Assembly: GCA_963682055.1 (NCBI GenBank)
Contig: OY821749.1
Span: forward strand, 29,023,631-29,087,630
Length of the DNA: 64,000 nt
Direction of reading: 5' to 3'
From: Primula veris
Lineage: Eukaryota > Streptophyta > Magnoliopsida > Ericales > Primulaceae
Each line of letters opens with the position of its first letter. Position 1 is the stretch's first letter. Shown piece after piece: positions 12,077 to 25,499 of this stretch. Both the position numbers and the translations under genes were made by a program. The notes beneath the pieces are model-generated. The model was given only the letters and a program-made list of their open reading frames with translations. It was not told where the DNA came from and ran no database searches.

Positions 12077-13200
12077 CGATTCCCAACTGTCAATAACACC
12101 CTAAATAACAATATATGAGGATTATCAGCATGAGAAAAAAAAAAACAATATTCAATATAAACCTTAAGCAAATTCTGATCAATTCTTTGTCCATAACTAA
12201 ATATATCATGCTTTATAACTTGTATCAATCCCCGACAGTAATTCAAACCCGTAACACTCTATACAAACTCTCAGCAGCAAACTAGATAAACTGTAATATA
12301 AGAAACAAACTAATTAAACGACAATCCGTTCAAAAAAACATGTATGATGTACAATCAAATTCCAGTAAATACATATTCTTGCAAAAAATCAAACTACGAC
12401 TAAATCATAGATACACAGTAACACATACATACACTTGCAACATACGTGATGCAGTAAACAACTAAAAATTGATCACAATATTCATATGGATGACACACAG
12501 TCTAGTATTCAACCAAATAAATAATAATTCAGTTAATATTCTCAATTTTGCTCTCACGCGAATTTAAAACAACGCGTTGATTACACAAACAACAAACAAC
12601 TGTTAATTCTAAACCCGAAAAAAGTCAATACAACTAAATTCACAAAAACTAAATAAATAACAATTCACCAAATCACTCAAAACTCACTAATAAGCAAAAT
12701 AAACAAAAGGGTTGATTCAGAAAAGGCAAAAAATAACAGGTGTGCAATAAAGCCAAAATCTTTACAAAAAAACAAAAACAAAACAGCAATAAAATAATCA
12801 AAATCATTAAAAAAAAATCAAATAACCTTAGTATACTGTATACGTATACACACAAATAAATACTTGCAATACACGTGTATAAAAAAAACATAATCAAAAC
12901 AACTAAAAAAAGTATCATAAAGTCATAATTATAGAGTGTACTTGAACAATAGCTAATAAATACTTGGTTAAATTCTACTATTACTTTTACAAGTTATGAG
13001 CAATTAATTAGTTTTTTAGAAATTAATTGTACCTAATGATTTTAGTATCTCTCTTAATAACTGAAACTAGAGAGAGAAAGCTAGGGCTTCTTAAAAACTG
13101 ATCAAAACGGCGAATATATTTTTTATGATCAAATTTTTATGCAGTTTTTTTCTCATGTATAGAGAGGGAGAGAGACAATACAGAGAGATATGTATCTATT
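12007..13200 (-). promoter_or_regulatory. UPL4 5' leader with probable leader intron, and proximal promoter
   Basis: This has no coding potential. On the minus strand a CT-rich, leader-like block (about 13180-13040) contains AAGCCCTAGC and CTCTCTCT stretches typical of plant 5' UTRs, followed by a plausible donor (TTAG|GTACAA near 13032). A plausible acceptor (TTGACAG) lies near 12093. This suggests a leader intron of roughly 0.94 kb, but no transcript evidence is available. Confidence 0.35.
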
Positions 13201-14380
13201 TATGTTATGAGATAAGTATTATATTTTTAAATTTTTTTTAGTAAAAGATACTACAACTGTATATCGTTAAATATAAAGGGTAATTACAGTTTTGGGTTCT
13301 GATATTTTTAAATGAAATTTGTTTGATACTTTAATTTTTGGTTGGAACTTAATATGGTCCATATGGATATGAAGTTTTGAATTAGTAATATGTTGGTCCT
13401 TAATGTGGAAAAAAAGTTCTTTGTATATATGATATGATGGAAATGTAGGGATATTTGTAAACCGGTTAGATAACTAAACCCGATGAATTTGTATTTATGT
13501 TTGAATTTTCTAAATGACGATGTAATTAATAATTTTTAAGTATCACATGTATTATTTGCGTTTAAGGAAAGAACTAAGTAGAGATAGTTGGGGGCATCTC
13601 TTGGCCATTTTTAAAAAAAAAAATTAATGAAAAAATAGATTTTTTCTATGTATTTTGATCAAAAATATTTAGATTTTAGTGTTTCACCTCCTCTCCCCCA
13701 CCCTCGTTTCATAAAATAACTTCATATAAGTTATAATTTCTTTTAATAGAAAATTACCCCCTCATTTTATAATTCTGGTTCCGTCACTGCTTGATTGTGT
13801 GGTTACCACCGTTCACAAGCATTCCGGGGACCAATTACATGTTCATTAGTACAATTTAAATTGTATATCTGTGTATATGTGTCTGTGTTGAAACTAAAAA
13901 ATACCAAATGTGTTTTTTTTCTCCAAAATGATGGTGTGCTGTGTGATTCTTCTTACAATATTTAGGATAATAAATAATTCAATACTCTTCGTTTATGTGT
14001 CATCACGTTTAGATTATAGAGATTTAGATATCTTTTTAATAACTATTTTAATTTTTATTATATATTACACAAATTATGATTTAATAAATTAAAAATAAAT
14101 TTTACAACACAATAAAAACTCAAATAAAAATATAGAAATCAGGTGTATATTATCCTAAATTTAATTATTAATTGAAATTTTAAAAAAATAACAATTGAAT
14201 ATTTATTTTTGAAAATGAGACTTTGTGCGTTCAATTGATTGAATGCATAACAGAAAAACCCTCACACAAATATACATGTACAGTAAATATTAAATATTAA
14301 ATATTTTATTTATACAGTTATGTATACATTTAATTTGTCAAAATAAGAAGAAATTATAAATATCTTATATGCAATCGGCA
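13201..14380. other. Intergenic AT-rich DNA with a dispersed-repeat fragment
   Basis: No gene was seen. About 13575-13795 is a repeat fragment ending in TTCCGTCACTG that recurs in reverse orientation at about 19415-19610. The rest is low-complexity AT-rich sequence. Confidence 0.5.
13575..13795 (+). repeat. Dispersed repeat, member A of an inverted pair
   Basis: The blocks TTTTGATCAAAA, TTTTAGTGTTTCA, AAAATAACTTCATATAAG and TTCCGTCACTG occur in this order here. They occur reverse-complemented and in the same order at about 19415-19610. The shared terminus, CAGTGACGGAA on one strand, suggests a common transposon end, of family unknown. Confidence 0.6.
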
Positions 14381-14385
14381 AATCT
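14381..14385. repeat. Left target-site duplication (AATCT) of the solo LTR
   Basis: AATCT immediately precedes the terminal TGTTGG; the same pentamer follows the CCAACA end at 15752-15756. Five base pairs is the usual LTR-retrotransposon duplication size. Confidence 0.85.
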
Positions 14386-15751
14386 TGTTGGAAAAATAGG
14401 AAAACATGTAGTTTAAACATGTTTTTCCAAAGTGGTCAGGGACCAACTTTGAGTCAATTTTTAATACGACTCCTCAGTTTTTCTGAGTCCATACTCTATG
14501 CGTTTGAGTAGCTCGTGCGACGAGCTTCGCAACGGTATATCGCATGACCTATTCGGAGGAATAGTGTGAATGATAATTGGACTCGAATGTTGGTACTCGA
14601 AAGAGGGAAAAACCGAAATCTGGAAAGTGGAGTAGAGAGTGGGAATAAACCATGAGGGTTATCCCACATTGGAAAAACAATGTTGTTTTTTACTCTATAT
14701 ATACAAGTCCATCACATGTAGTTGGTAAACTAATAAAGTCCGCATACCCATGAATGGGTTAGTGTGTACCACACACGCGCGCGCTCGCTCGGGTCTCGGG
14801 CCGCGGGCCGTGGGTCTCGGGTCTCGGGTCTCGGGTCTTGTACTAAATCTGAAAAGGGACTTGCATATTTGCAATAGCAGTCCCTGGATTTCCAGAAGGT
14901 TTGAAACTTCAGCAGTAATTGGAGGCGGATTCTGGGGATGTAACTCCCAGAATTAAATGACCAATAAATTCTGCGGTTTCAGAATTTCCTCTATAAAGAG
15001 GCAGCCATCCCCTCACATTCTAACACACATTCAAATCAGTATCTTCTCTCTAGCCAAAAGCTGCATATATTTTTTTCATAGCACTTAGAAACCAGAGAGA
15101 ACCACCCACTAAAAGCTCGACTTAGACTCGTCGCCAGTTTCCGGCGAGTCTTCCGAGAGACGTTGTACCTTGGGATCGAAGCGCCAACGCAACCAGAAAC
15201 CTTAAGGTGGTTGGGCGAATATCGGTTAAGGGCATACTGTTAACAGTAGCCTCGTCCGTTTTATTTTACATTCTGTCCGTTTTTATTTTTTCGCATTTAA
15301 ATTCAATTTTTACATTCTGTCCTTTCAATTCAGTATTTTAATTCAGTATTTAAATATTCTGTTCTTAGCTGTAGCTTTTATATTCTGTATTTACTTTTCT
15401 GTAATTAGTTTAAAGTACTGTTTCTATTCTGTAATATCATTTATGTATTTTAATTATGTAATTAGATTAGTTTTTATTCAGTCCTGTAATTTAAATTCAT
15501 AACAGAACAGTCCGGCTGTTAAGTATATACTTTCCAGTCCGGCAGTTTCTTTTAATTGCAAATCAGTACATCAGATTATTAATTAATAATAATCTGATTA
15601 CGTTTGTTTCTATTTACAATTCAGTACCTACATGTTGTAATCAGTTTATTGTATTTCATTTGAAAATTAATAAAGATTATACTGATTTTATTTAATTATT
15701 GTTTAGTCCTTTATTCATTATTAATTGTTATTTCGTACACGGAAACCAACA
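14386..15751. mobile_element. Solo LTR (1366 bp) with perfect 5-bp target duplication
   Basis: The element starts TGTTGG (14386) and ends CCAACA (15751), a perfect 6-bp inverted terminal repeat obeying TG...CA. It is flanked by the direct repeat AATCT at 14381-14385 and 15752-15756. No gag, pol, primer-binding site or polypurine tract occurs between or beside the ends, so this is a single LTR left by recombination between the two LTRs of one insertion. Promoter-like features include TATA-like CTCTATATATAC (about 14692) and CTCTATAAAGAGG (about 14990), plus the ATCCCACATTGG motif often seen in plant copia LTRs; the Ty1-copia assignment is inference. Orientation is taken from these motifs as plus. 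Short ORFs inside are not real genes. Confidence 0.88.
14770..14840. repeat. GC-rich simple repeat (CG)n and GGGTCTC units inside the solo LTR
   Basis: A CGCGCGCGCTCGCTCG run is followed by several copies of the heptamer GGGTCTC. It stands out as a GC-rich island in very AT-rich surroundings and lies about 75 bases downstream of the first TATA-like motif. Confidence 0.8.
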
Positions 15752-15756
15752 AATCT

Positions 15757-18285
15757 TAGCAATATTTATTATTTTTTATGAATGATTTATAATTTTTTGA
15801 GATAAAATTGTTAATTTGAAAGTAGAAGACTTTTTATAATACAATTTGTGTTTCTTGTGTTGCTAAAATGTAAACAGTGTTTTAGAAAGTGTATAAGACG
15901 TGTTCGTGAAAGTGTATGGTCAACAACTCAATAAGTCAATAACACGGGAATTGAAGTCTCCGACCCGTTAAATTAAATGTCGGATTGATGCCGTGTCATA
16001 CACAACATTTTGTATATTTTTGAAGTGTCCATGCATCCTAAGTTACATTAGTATTTTAAAGGAGGTACAATTGTTTCATTTTTACATCTTATGAAATACG
16101 GTACGAGTTTTGTTAAATTGAATTCTTGAAGAGAACTAAACGTGACTACTTTCTAGAGATACATTAATACGACATGACATAATACTTCGGACTAGTGATA
16201 CAATTAGAGTCAGACTAGACTACTAATCATGGATTCAAACAAAAATGGTGTTGCATAAATTATTATTGTAGCTAGTAAATAATAATAAAATCATCTTTAA
16301 AGTATTATCAAGTTATTACTTCCTCCGTCACATAAATGAGATATATTAACACCTTCTTATACATGTCCAAAATTTAGTGTGTTTTTTTTTTCATTAATGA
16401 TCAATTAACTTGTTCCCATATGTTATAACTTCACCCTAGACTTGCTTATTGCTTTTCATTTCACAAGATTAAAAAAATACTAGTATCAAACTTAGAACAT
16501 GCGTATCAGTTTTCTTACCATTTTCATCTTGCTCTTAATTTCTTTCTACTTCCTTTTCATGCATAGAGTTATTACTCATCTCTAGAGATTCTCCAATATG
16601 TTCAACAATTTAGTCAGCCAGTTACATTTTTGTTGTTATTGCATGTTTCAAGAAGGTTTCAACTTTGAGGAACTCATGAAGAAATGTTTAGTTTGATTTC
16701 CTCAACCATACAATTCATAGTCTTCAAAATATTTAAGCATGATACTTCTAGGCAATCGCATCATTTACCTTAAATATTAGTAGATTGTTCTAAAATTGTA
16801 TACGCATCGGTTTCATTATTCATTACCTTAAATGTATATGAACTCAAACATCTCTCAAATATAAGGGATCGATGTTCACTTATAATTAAAATAATAATTT
16901 GTTTCTCTTATTCTCTCTCATTTATTTGTACTTTTCACATATAAATTAATAAAATAACAAAATGACGAGTTGTATAGTTGTGATAGGTAAATTTATAACA
17001 AAACTGATAATTTGTATAAACCAAAACGTTTTTTTATAAGTTGTAAAAGTGTAATTTTTTACTTTAAATACGAAAAAACTTGTAAGTTATTTAATGTGAT
17101 TGCTGTAATAAATTAATTTAGGTTGAAAAAAATTGATAGAAGTAAATTAAAATATAATAATATTTAGTTATGATAATAAATTTGATATAGAAGCTGAAAA
17201 ATATATAAAATTAAATTGTTACCATAAAAATAATATAATAATGTGCTCTCATCATCCTTCGTCTAATATTGCAAAAAGGGTAAATCATTTTATCAATTTA
17301 TTTGTGTGTTTCAAGTTGGAAGGTACTCCATATAAAATAATAAAATGAGAGTTTAGTACTGTGGAAACTGGACACGTTCCCGTGAGATGGGTCCATAAAA
17401 TAACGTGTAAAATGTTGATTACTATGTACGCAATCATGATCAAGTCTCTAATAAATTGGTGGTCGTCAGATGATTTGGTCGGACCTTTTCAACGAATATC
17501 ACACTTTTCACAATTTAACGGGCTGGTTCTGTTTTTTTATACTAGCACTCAAATTTATTGTTTGTTTAATGGGAATTTACATTCACCAAAAAAATGTCAT
17601 GGATTATTATATCTAGTGTATTTTAGAGTATTCACTATTATCTCATAAAATCAAATTATTTCGATTTCAAGCAGGTCACCTTGATAATCAGACCACATCA
17701 ACCTTATAATGGACTTTCTAAATTTAGAATGCATGATAGGGTCTCCTTATAAATAAACTATAACCATAGTTAGGGACGGATGCAGTAATTATTTTGTAAG
17801 GGGCACAATAATGATGTAAAGGAAACACGAAAAATCGACAAAGCAAAATAATTACAAAATCCAAAGAGAAAAACTCCAACACTTGACATATAAATGAATA
17901 AATACAAGTAAATTGGTAATTTAATTAGAATATTAGGTTGAACCACAAAATTGATTCCAATCAAATCACAAAGTAATGTTTGTGTGCAAAAATATAATAA
18001 TTTAGGGTCCTATCCCAGATTTCTCTAAAGAAATACTATCAAGATTTTTTAGACAAAGAAGCTAAGATTTTTCTATAAACAGTTAACAATAAATATTAAA
18101 CAAGTCTAAAGGAGCAATAAACCTGCTTATATCTTGAACAAGAGAAAGAAAATAATTAGAAATGGAAGTATAAAAGAAAGAAAACCGGTTTTTACTATTT
18201 GGTTAAATGGCGAATTGGTAGCTGGTTCGGTAATTTCAGATGGAAAAAATTTGGAGGCATGTGTCACCCCATGCCTTAAGGTAGA
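15757..18285. other. Intergenic AT-rich DNA without supported genes
   Basis: No coding sequence can be supported. A sequence TTCCTCCGTCACATAAATGAG at about 16320 resembles one end of a Stowaway MITE, but no matching right end was found. The longest open frames (around 17361-17648) have no family resemblance. Confidence 0.5.
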
Positions 18286-18610
18286 TCTGCTCATGACCTT
18301 AGCTCACGCGTTGCGTTTACGACACGTAGTGACATAAATATGGTCCCAGATAAATAAAGTTAATATTTTTTTTAAAAACAAAGCAAAGATGATTGAATGA
18401 ATAACATTAACATAGCAATTGTATATAACGAGTAATATAATGTTTTATTGTTATATAAAAATGCATATATGATAATTTGTTTGGAAGAAGAATATGGGAG
18501 ATGTATGAAAAGTAGCGTATTTATTTAATTATTTATGTATTTAAATTAGAAACTTTGGACAAAATTTAGTAGTTTGAGTGGCAAGTTTGGGACTCATATT
18601 TTTTTACTCG
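18286..18610 (-). mobile_element. Non-autonomous Helitron-like fragment, copy 1
   Basis: This shares a common order of blocks with the segments at about 50733-51083 and 56354-56670: a GC-rich stem region (GCGTTGC / CGACACGTAGTGACATA), TAAATAAAGTTAATATTTTTTT, an AATATAATGTT block, TTGTTTGGA, and AAACTTTGGACAAAATTTAG. Both ends are degraded here, so the classification rests on the [15 protein letters not shown] third copy. Confidence 0.45.
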
Positions 18611-21012
18611 TTCTATATTCTTAAGTTGTTTTCATCTGCGGTCTATTCTCCGATCTATATTTGAAATTAGTCTTGTTATTTTAGCTATAATTAGAATTTT
18701 CAAGTTAACCAAAAACTTGTTTCTTACACTTTTAAGCTAATAAAATTTATCCAAGCTATTTTGAACGTTTATGTTTTTGGGATTATTAGTTACTTAAATC
18801 AGAACAATTTTGGACTATATTAGACACGATTCTTCTATTTTTGTCATCTTGAAAATTATTATAACATGTATTATCTGACCATTTTATGGTATGCTTTCTC
18901 ATGGAAATAATCAATTTAAAATAGATTTTTGATGGAAAATTTGGTAAAGGAAAGCTCTCGCTTTTTCTGATTTGTCTCGGATCTCCAAATCCCCGGAAAC
19001 GACACTCTGAATGAAGAAGAAATTAGTTTCCCCTCCTAAACCAAAAAACAAAACTGTTCGGACTCTATTTTTTGCCTATTTGTTTATTCTGCATCCAACA
19101 CGTAAATTAACTACCAAATTGGACAAGCATGCGAATAATCAAAGGTAAAAGCAATTATATGATCAACCACTTTAAGTTCAATCATAGATTCATATTGGAC
19201 TAGTATGCAAATAATCAAAGACCCATAACTTAATTATGAAGTATTCTTTTCCTTGTCAATTTCTAAACATAAAAGGTCGAAAGCAGTTGAAGCCTTGAAG
19301 GCTAATGTACTTGTTTTTTTTTAGATAATACATGATCAACTAGTGTCGGAATCCTCTCACCTGGGAAGTTTCGCAGATTTTATCTCCAAATGAGAGATCA
19401 AAAAAAAAAAAAAAAAACAGTGACGGAATCATGAATGTGAAATATGGGGTTGATTTTTTATTTTATTTTAAATTATACCTTATATGAAGTTATTTTACGG
19501 AATGGTAGACTGAAACACTAAAATTTAAAGATTTTGATCAAAATGCATAGTAAATCAATTTATTTATTTTCAAAATTGGGAGAGGGGTCCTATCTAGTTA
19601 TTTATTTTACTGTAATCAACCACTTTTAAGTTCAACCACTTTCAAGAAACAACTAAAATCCTTAAATGGGTCGAATCTAGTCTCTTTATCCAAATGGAGT
19701 ATGTGATTGAAATATTGTAGAATATTTGAAGGTAAGTTTATAGAAATATACTATAAATGCAGTCTATAACAGTATTCTTTCGAGAAAATCTTGTCAAAAA
19801 GATCCGACTTACAAAAGGAACTTTCCCTTTTTGCGCGTGAAAACAGTAACGTACTAACTTGGATGGTGTGACTATATTATTCTTGCTAGATTCAAATATG
19901 ATACAAAACATTAATAGTTTTTTATTCTAAATAGAAAATAATCAAATGAAACTATATACTAAATACAAATAAGTAGGAAATAGAGAAGGGATAAACGCGG
20001 GGAACAAATAAATCTAGGAAGGATTATTTGTCTTCTTAGCCTTCAACACAAGAAAATGAATTTTGAACGCCCCTTTCCTGTGTCGAAATCCTAATGATTT
20101 TTTATTGCGCTCGTCAAAAATTTCTATAATCCGTATATCTCATTGGAAAAGGAAAGTAGTTTCTACAACCTTGCTAAAGCTACCTGCTTAGAATTTGCAT
20201 TCACAATCACGATTGAATAGTTTTTTTTATATAATTCTCCACAATTTTATGTAGTGGAGATATTCAAAAGTAGACAAGTACCATGACCCAAAAAAGAAAA
20301 AGTAGACAAGTACCGAGTGAATATTACAACGGGAGCCTACATTCGTGTTCAAGTCTTTATTTTCAAGTAACCATAAATTAGTGCTTATAAAAAAAAACAT
20401 AAATTAGTAGACTCCTATGTGTTTGTATGCACCATTAAATTGATACATTTTAGGGACCAATTATCTGATATTGCGGTAGTAATTTACATGCATAAACTTG
20501 TATCCAGGGGCGAAGCCATGATTATGAACTATGCATAAGCCGAATTTGCATAAAAAACTAATGTTAAGTAAAAAATAAATCATGTGGTACCAAATTATCA
20601 TTTTAAACAAACTTTAGTGTAAATACATGAAATATTTTTTGAAAAAAAAAATCATAAATTTAAAAAACAAGAGATAAGGTAAAATCATTGTCTATGATAA
20701 TCCAGTTAAAAATATGTATAATAAAGATCCAAGTTGATCAAAGTCAAGCAACTACATGATACATTACTAGTCTAACAATCAAAGCTAAATGTTGAACCCA
20801 AAAGTTACCTTAATATACACAAGACATAACACAATACTCTCATAATGCAAGAACAAAACCTACTTTAGAATACTTGCTGAGCTTCGATATAAACATTTAG
20901 ACTTTAGAAATTTCCCAAAAGAAATTAAAAAAAAAAAACCGACGCTTGGCAGTTTGACAGACTCAAAGACGAAGAACTCGAAGACTTTAACATTCAAAAC
21001 ATATCCAGAGCG
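18611..21012. other. Intergenic DNA with repeat relics; NF-YB 3' UTR at the right end
   Basis: There is no supported gene. About 19415-19610 is the reverse-oriented partner of the repeat at 13575-13795, beginning AGTGACGGAATCATGAATG. About 20505-20530 carries AGGGGCGAAGCCATGATT, a motif common in plant repeat ends. The last few hundred bases before 21013 probably hold the NF-YB 3' UTR. Confidence 0.45.
19415..19610 (-). repeat. Dispersed repeat, member B of an inverted pair
   Basis: Reverse-complement partner of the repeat at 13575-13795, imperfect by substitutions and small indels. It starts after a poly(A) run with CAGTGACGGAATC. The two copies are about 5.6 kb apart and could form an inverted-repeat transcript only if the whole interval were transcribed. 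Confidence 0.6.
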
Positions 21013-23847
21013 TTAATCCAACCCTTGCATTTGAATCATCGTATGCTGACCTTGTGCCTGAACAATATAAGATAAGAAAAATGCACAGCATAAACATTCA
21101 GAACACGTGTTGTCGAACATTCACAATGCTGGATAGACGTTTAAGTGAATACTCAAACAAAAATTATCAAAAGCAAACTCTGATTATAACAAAAAACCAT
21201 TATATTTTTCCTAATCGACTAAGATCCCCATCATAGCAAAGTTATCCAGTAGTTGTTCATGGTTTAATATTTGAGTCCCGTGACAGATAAACCTACCGTA
21301 TAAGAAACCACAGTGAGATAATATGCATACAACAAGCGCACTACTGTAGAATATCAATGGTGAAATGGCGCACAAGGTGGACTGGGTGCTAATATATCAG
21401 GAAGGGACTAGGAGGTTTAAAACAATTTAGCTAGAAATCTCCTAATGGTGGTCTTCAGAACATCAAAAAAATGCCAATGCCACCTTTTATTCTAAAAGGT
21501 TAATTCCTTGACAACAAAATGATGCTACCAAAAAGAGACCAAATACTGATTCTACTTTTAGCAACAATTGCACAAATTTGACTAAATTTATGTCCATGAC
21601 TCTATCCTAGACATTTACCAACAGATGCAGTACTTATTTTTTATAACACAAGTAGTACCCAAAAAGATCCACTGCACATACCAAACATTTAGGCCCTCTC
21701 ATTCATAAAACATATCCAAACAAAACCTTTATACTAATATATATATCGATATAGATACTTCTCATGCATAGTCGCTAATCGGTATTTTTCATGAAAAACT
21801 AGAATAAAACATCATTAATAGTGCTTACCTAGAAAACATCAGAAAAGATATGCATCAGAAAAAGACCTCTCGGAATTCCCAAACTCAAATGTTCCAAAAC
21901 AAAAACTGATCTAAGATTCATGATCAATTGTAGGCCAATGATATGTTCTTTGTATTAAAAGTGTTCTTTCTTTTGATTACAACAAGCTTTACATCATCTT
22001 GGAGCAAGTCAACTATTCAGTTGCTGTCTTACGGAGTACAATACATTCAATTAGTTGGTCATGCCACTGAAATTAACAAAACCTTCTAGATATTGTATAC
22101 ACCAAATTGATCATGCCCAGAAAATATTATTAACTCCATGCAGCACAAAAAGCAACCACACCAGCATACCAATAACAAATTTCATGCAATATTTTCATGT
22201 TTCTAAGAAAGGAATGAACCTTATATAACCTTCTAATATATCTCATAGAGAAGAAGAGAGAGGACAAGCTTACTTGAGAGTTTACATAATGCATCCCTTG
22301 TGAAAATGAACCTTGATGACCAAGCTGGAAAATCACAATTGAAGAGGTTCTCATAGTTAATATCATGAAAATATCACAATAACTGCAAAAGCCACAGCTA
22401 TAAAATTCAGAGATTTTATCGGAAACTATCCGTAGCATATACCTGTGGACTTGGAATGAGTTGAGCTCCATCCTTTCTAGCAGAACCTTCCCCAGTCTTA
22501 CCTGATCCCTTGGTGTCACCCTATTAAATACAGAACATAGATTTGTTAACGAAAAGAGAAAATTGGAAAAGCTACAGATGGCACCTACATATATAAACAA
22601 ATCTCCACTCTTAAGGAAGATATGTATATATATATAGAGAGAGAGAGAGAGAACAATAAAAAAACATCGAAACTTGGAGAGTATCACATACCTCCATCTG
22701 TCACCGCCAAGCAAATCAGGACATTACAAGCCATGCCCAAAAAAAACACCATGTCAACTAATAAGATACAGAAATGGTACCAAGTAAACCAAAAAAAACG
22801 AATCGATTGAAAAAAATAAAACCCCACCTCTCTGTACTGATTCAAGTACACCTTGAGTGGTTCAATATAATCTTCAAACCCCAGGGTCGCCATCGCCCAC
22901 AGCAAATCATCGCCATTAATGGTTTTCCTCTTCTCTCTCTGGCACTTGTCACTAGCCCTGCTCATCAGTCATTGCAGCAAAAGTGGAAAATTAATGTCAA
23001 TAGGTTTGTCAGAGTAAAAATAAATCAATCAAACGGATTGGGTTTTAATCTGTTGAAGGGTTACAACTTACAACATGACTACATGAGCAAAAAACCCTCC
23101 TAAAAAAAGGCAATGAAACCTTTAGGCATACCACAATTTTCTACCCCCATGTCGAAAGATACTAATTCACTAAATGAAGCAGCTGGAGTAAAATAATATT
23201 TACTTTAATGTCTATTAGGTTAAAACGGAAAGAAAAAAAAGTTTCTGCTGCAGGACGGACAATCACCAATGTAATAACAAATCAAATATAAAACCAAGAA
23301 TAGAACCTGAAAAAGATAGACAACGACCAAAAATGAACTCTTTTTAGAAGGGGATCCTAAGTTTCACACGTGACCAAATAAGATAATAGAGATATACATA
23401 TTTTTTTAAGCTTATTTCAAATATTCATTCCTTTTCAAATAAACAACAATTGCATTATGTGTACCCACCTACATGGAAGTTTTAAAAAGGCCCAGAAGAT
23501 TCTAATTACCAATGAAAACTATAAAGGACTCGCATAAAAATAAAAAGTCTAGAAAATAGAGGTGAAAATGACTTTGCAATCTGCATAACATTCATATCAT
23601 ATAAAAAACAAATAGATACATACTCGCTTGTAATGAAGCTGATGAACTCGGAAACGCACTCTTGAACAGTCTCTTTCGCATCCTTAGCTACCTTCCCATT
23701 AGCTGGTAGCGCCTTTTTCATGATTCGACTAATGTTAGCGATCGGTAAGAACCTATCTTGCTCTCGAACATTGCCATGTGGGCTTTGGTCGCCACCACTC
23801 TCGTGGCTCCCACCACCAGGGCTCAATGGATTTCCATCAGAGGCCAT
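21013..23847 (-). CDS. NF-YB: NF-YB subunit (NF-YB8/NF-YB10 type), 6 coding exons, 177 aa
   Basis: NF-YB pairs with NF-YC through a histone fold and, with NF-YA, binds CCAAT boxes in nuclear chromatin; the dimer also docks other regulators such as CO-like proteins. Coding exons on the minus strand are 23847-23624, 22957-22828, 22697-22692, 22520-22443, 22324-22274 and 21057-21013, summing to 178 codons. The histone-fold core spans about residues 33-125, starting [18 protein letters not shown] and including [23 protein letters not shown]; it matches non-LEC1-type NF-YB proteins. The C-terminal tail (GDTKGS..., ending MQGLD) resembles NF-YB8/10. The third coding exon is only 6 nt (Met-Glu) and is needed to keep the conserved YREMEGDTK junction. 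The ATG at 23847 gives [12 protein letters not shown], the usual [16 protein letters not shown]-terminus. Confidence 0.93.
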
Positions 23848-25499
23848 CGTTCCCAAAACCTTAGGTCACCAAAATCAACAATATAAACAAATATCCAAGA
23901 AACTAAAATATCGAATACTGCTTTATGAGGATGTTTGGACACACCGAATATGGAATACATTTAAATCATGACGGAGACAAAGAAATACAGAAACATTAAA
24001 ATCATGGATTAAAAATTCAAATGGTTTTAGATTGAACAATTACATTAACAGATGCGGAAAAGAGAATTAGTGCACTAGTGGCACACTATTGACATATTTT
24101 AGTGAAAACTGATGGACTTTGAGTTCTTACATGAAAACTATGCAACTGACAAGCTACAAGCATACAGTAAAAAAATGTACCACATGACAAGTCATTCAGG
24201 GATAGCACGATCGATAACTCGGAACAAGTAAAGAACAAGAATACTTATACTCTCAAGTCTCAAGTAGAAAAAGTTGTTTGTTAACACCTTCAAAAGTTTA
24301 ACTCTTATCCTTAAAAAGTATACTTTTGACAATTTAAATTTTGATAAATTTTACAAACAAGTATCTTTTATCCTAACTTATAGTAATATCAACTCTTTTT
24401 CACTATGAAATTTTAGGTGTTTTTTTTCAAAATATTCTTTTTCTAAATTACAGTACTATCAACTCCTTTTCACAACTCATCTAATTTATTTATTTTCACT
24501 TCAAAGTCACTTTACAAGTGATACCTGTACGCACTACTTAAAAGCAGGAACTTTTTCATGAGAAAGAAAGCATTTAATTTGTACTTGTAAGATGTAACCA
24601 AAGGAGCCCAACTACACATACATGAAGCCGGTAAGGTTTCCATAAACTATTACAATAAGCAGGACAAAGCTGATGTTTTTGAATGACTGAGTCGGAACAA
24701 AGAGTGTCAGAAATTTCTGCATGACATTTACCATGCGAAGTAAAGAATTAGCACGTTACAGAATCACACCAGGTCGTTTTGATCGGATCCCAGTTATTAG
24801 ATGAGAAACATATAATCATAAACATGAAATTGGTAAAAAAGCCATTTATAAACTTCAATAATATCCAAATTTCGGAAAACTGTTTGTTTCATAGAAATAC
24901 CAAAAAAAATTGTAACCAAATGATTTCTTGATGCTTCAATCAAGATCGAAGACCTAATTGGATCACAAAAAACCACCAGAAAACAATAACTTAAAAAAGG
25001 TAATTCTTTCTCACTGTATAATGACATTCCCTGCTACTAAATAGTAACTGACTCCCAATTACTTACAAGCATCGGAAACAATAAAATTAACAAGCTATAA
25101 TGAGTCCATAATAAAGTAAAAAACCTCAGTATTTTTTTACCCTCCAAAAAATCAATATTTTTTTGCATCAAAAAAGCACCAGTACCATACTTCAATTACT
25201 TTTTTGCAATAATTAACTACTTTCCTACACTAAACTATCACGCCTTCTCACTTTTGTACCCCGACCTAACAAAACAAATACTTTTAGTAACCTGCCTAAC
25301 ATTTCCCCCAGCTTTATACACTACACAAAACAAAAACACTAGAAAGTAGGCCTTAAAAACGTCTTAGAATAGAAAACATAATAATCCTCACAGAAGATAA
25401 AATATTTGGTTACTGTACCACATAGTAAAATAGAGAGAGAGATGATATATCGGGATATCAATGCTATTAACAGCTATTGTGATACAGGAAAAAAATTAC

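Noticed and set aside
14750..14956. Plus-strand ORF of 68 codons
   Set aside because: It lies inside the solo LTR, is made largely of the GGGTCTC repeat, and resembles no known protein.
16320..16345. Possible Stowaway MITE left end
   Set aside because: No matching right terminal repeat with a TA flank was found within a plausible distance.
17361..17648. Plus-strand ORF of 95 codons in the intergenic region
   Set aside because: It has no recognisable domain, AT-driven composition and no splice or promoter context; most likely chance.
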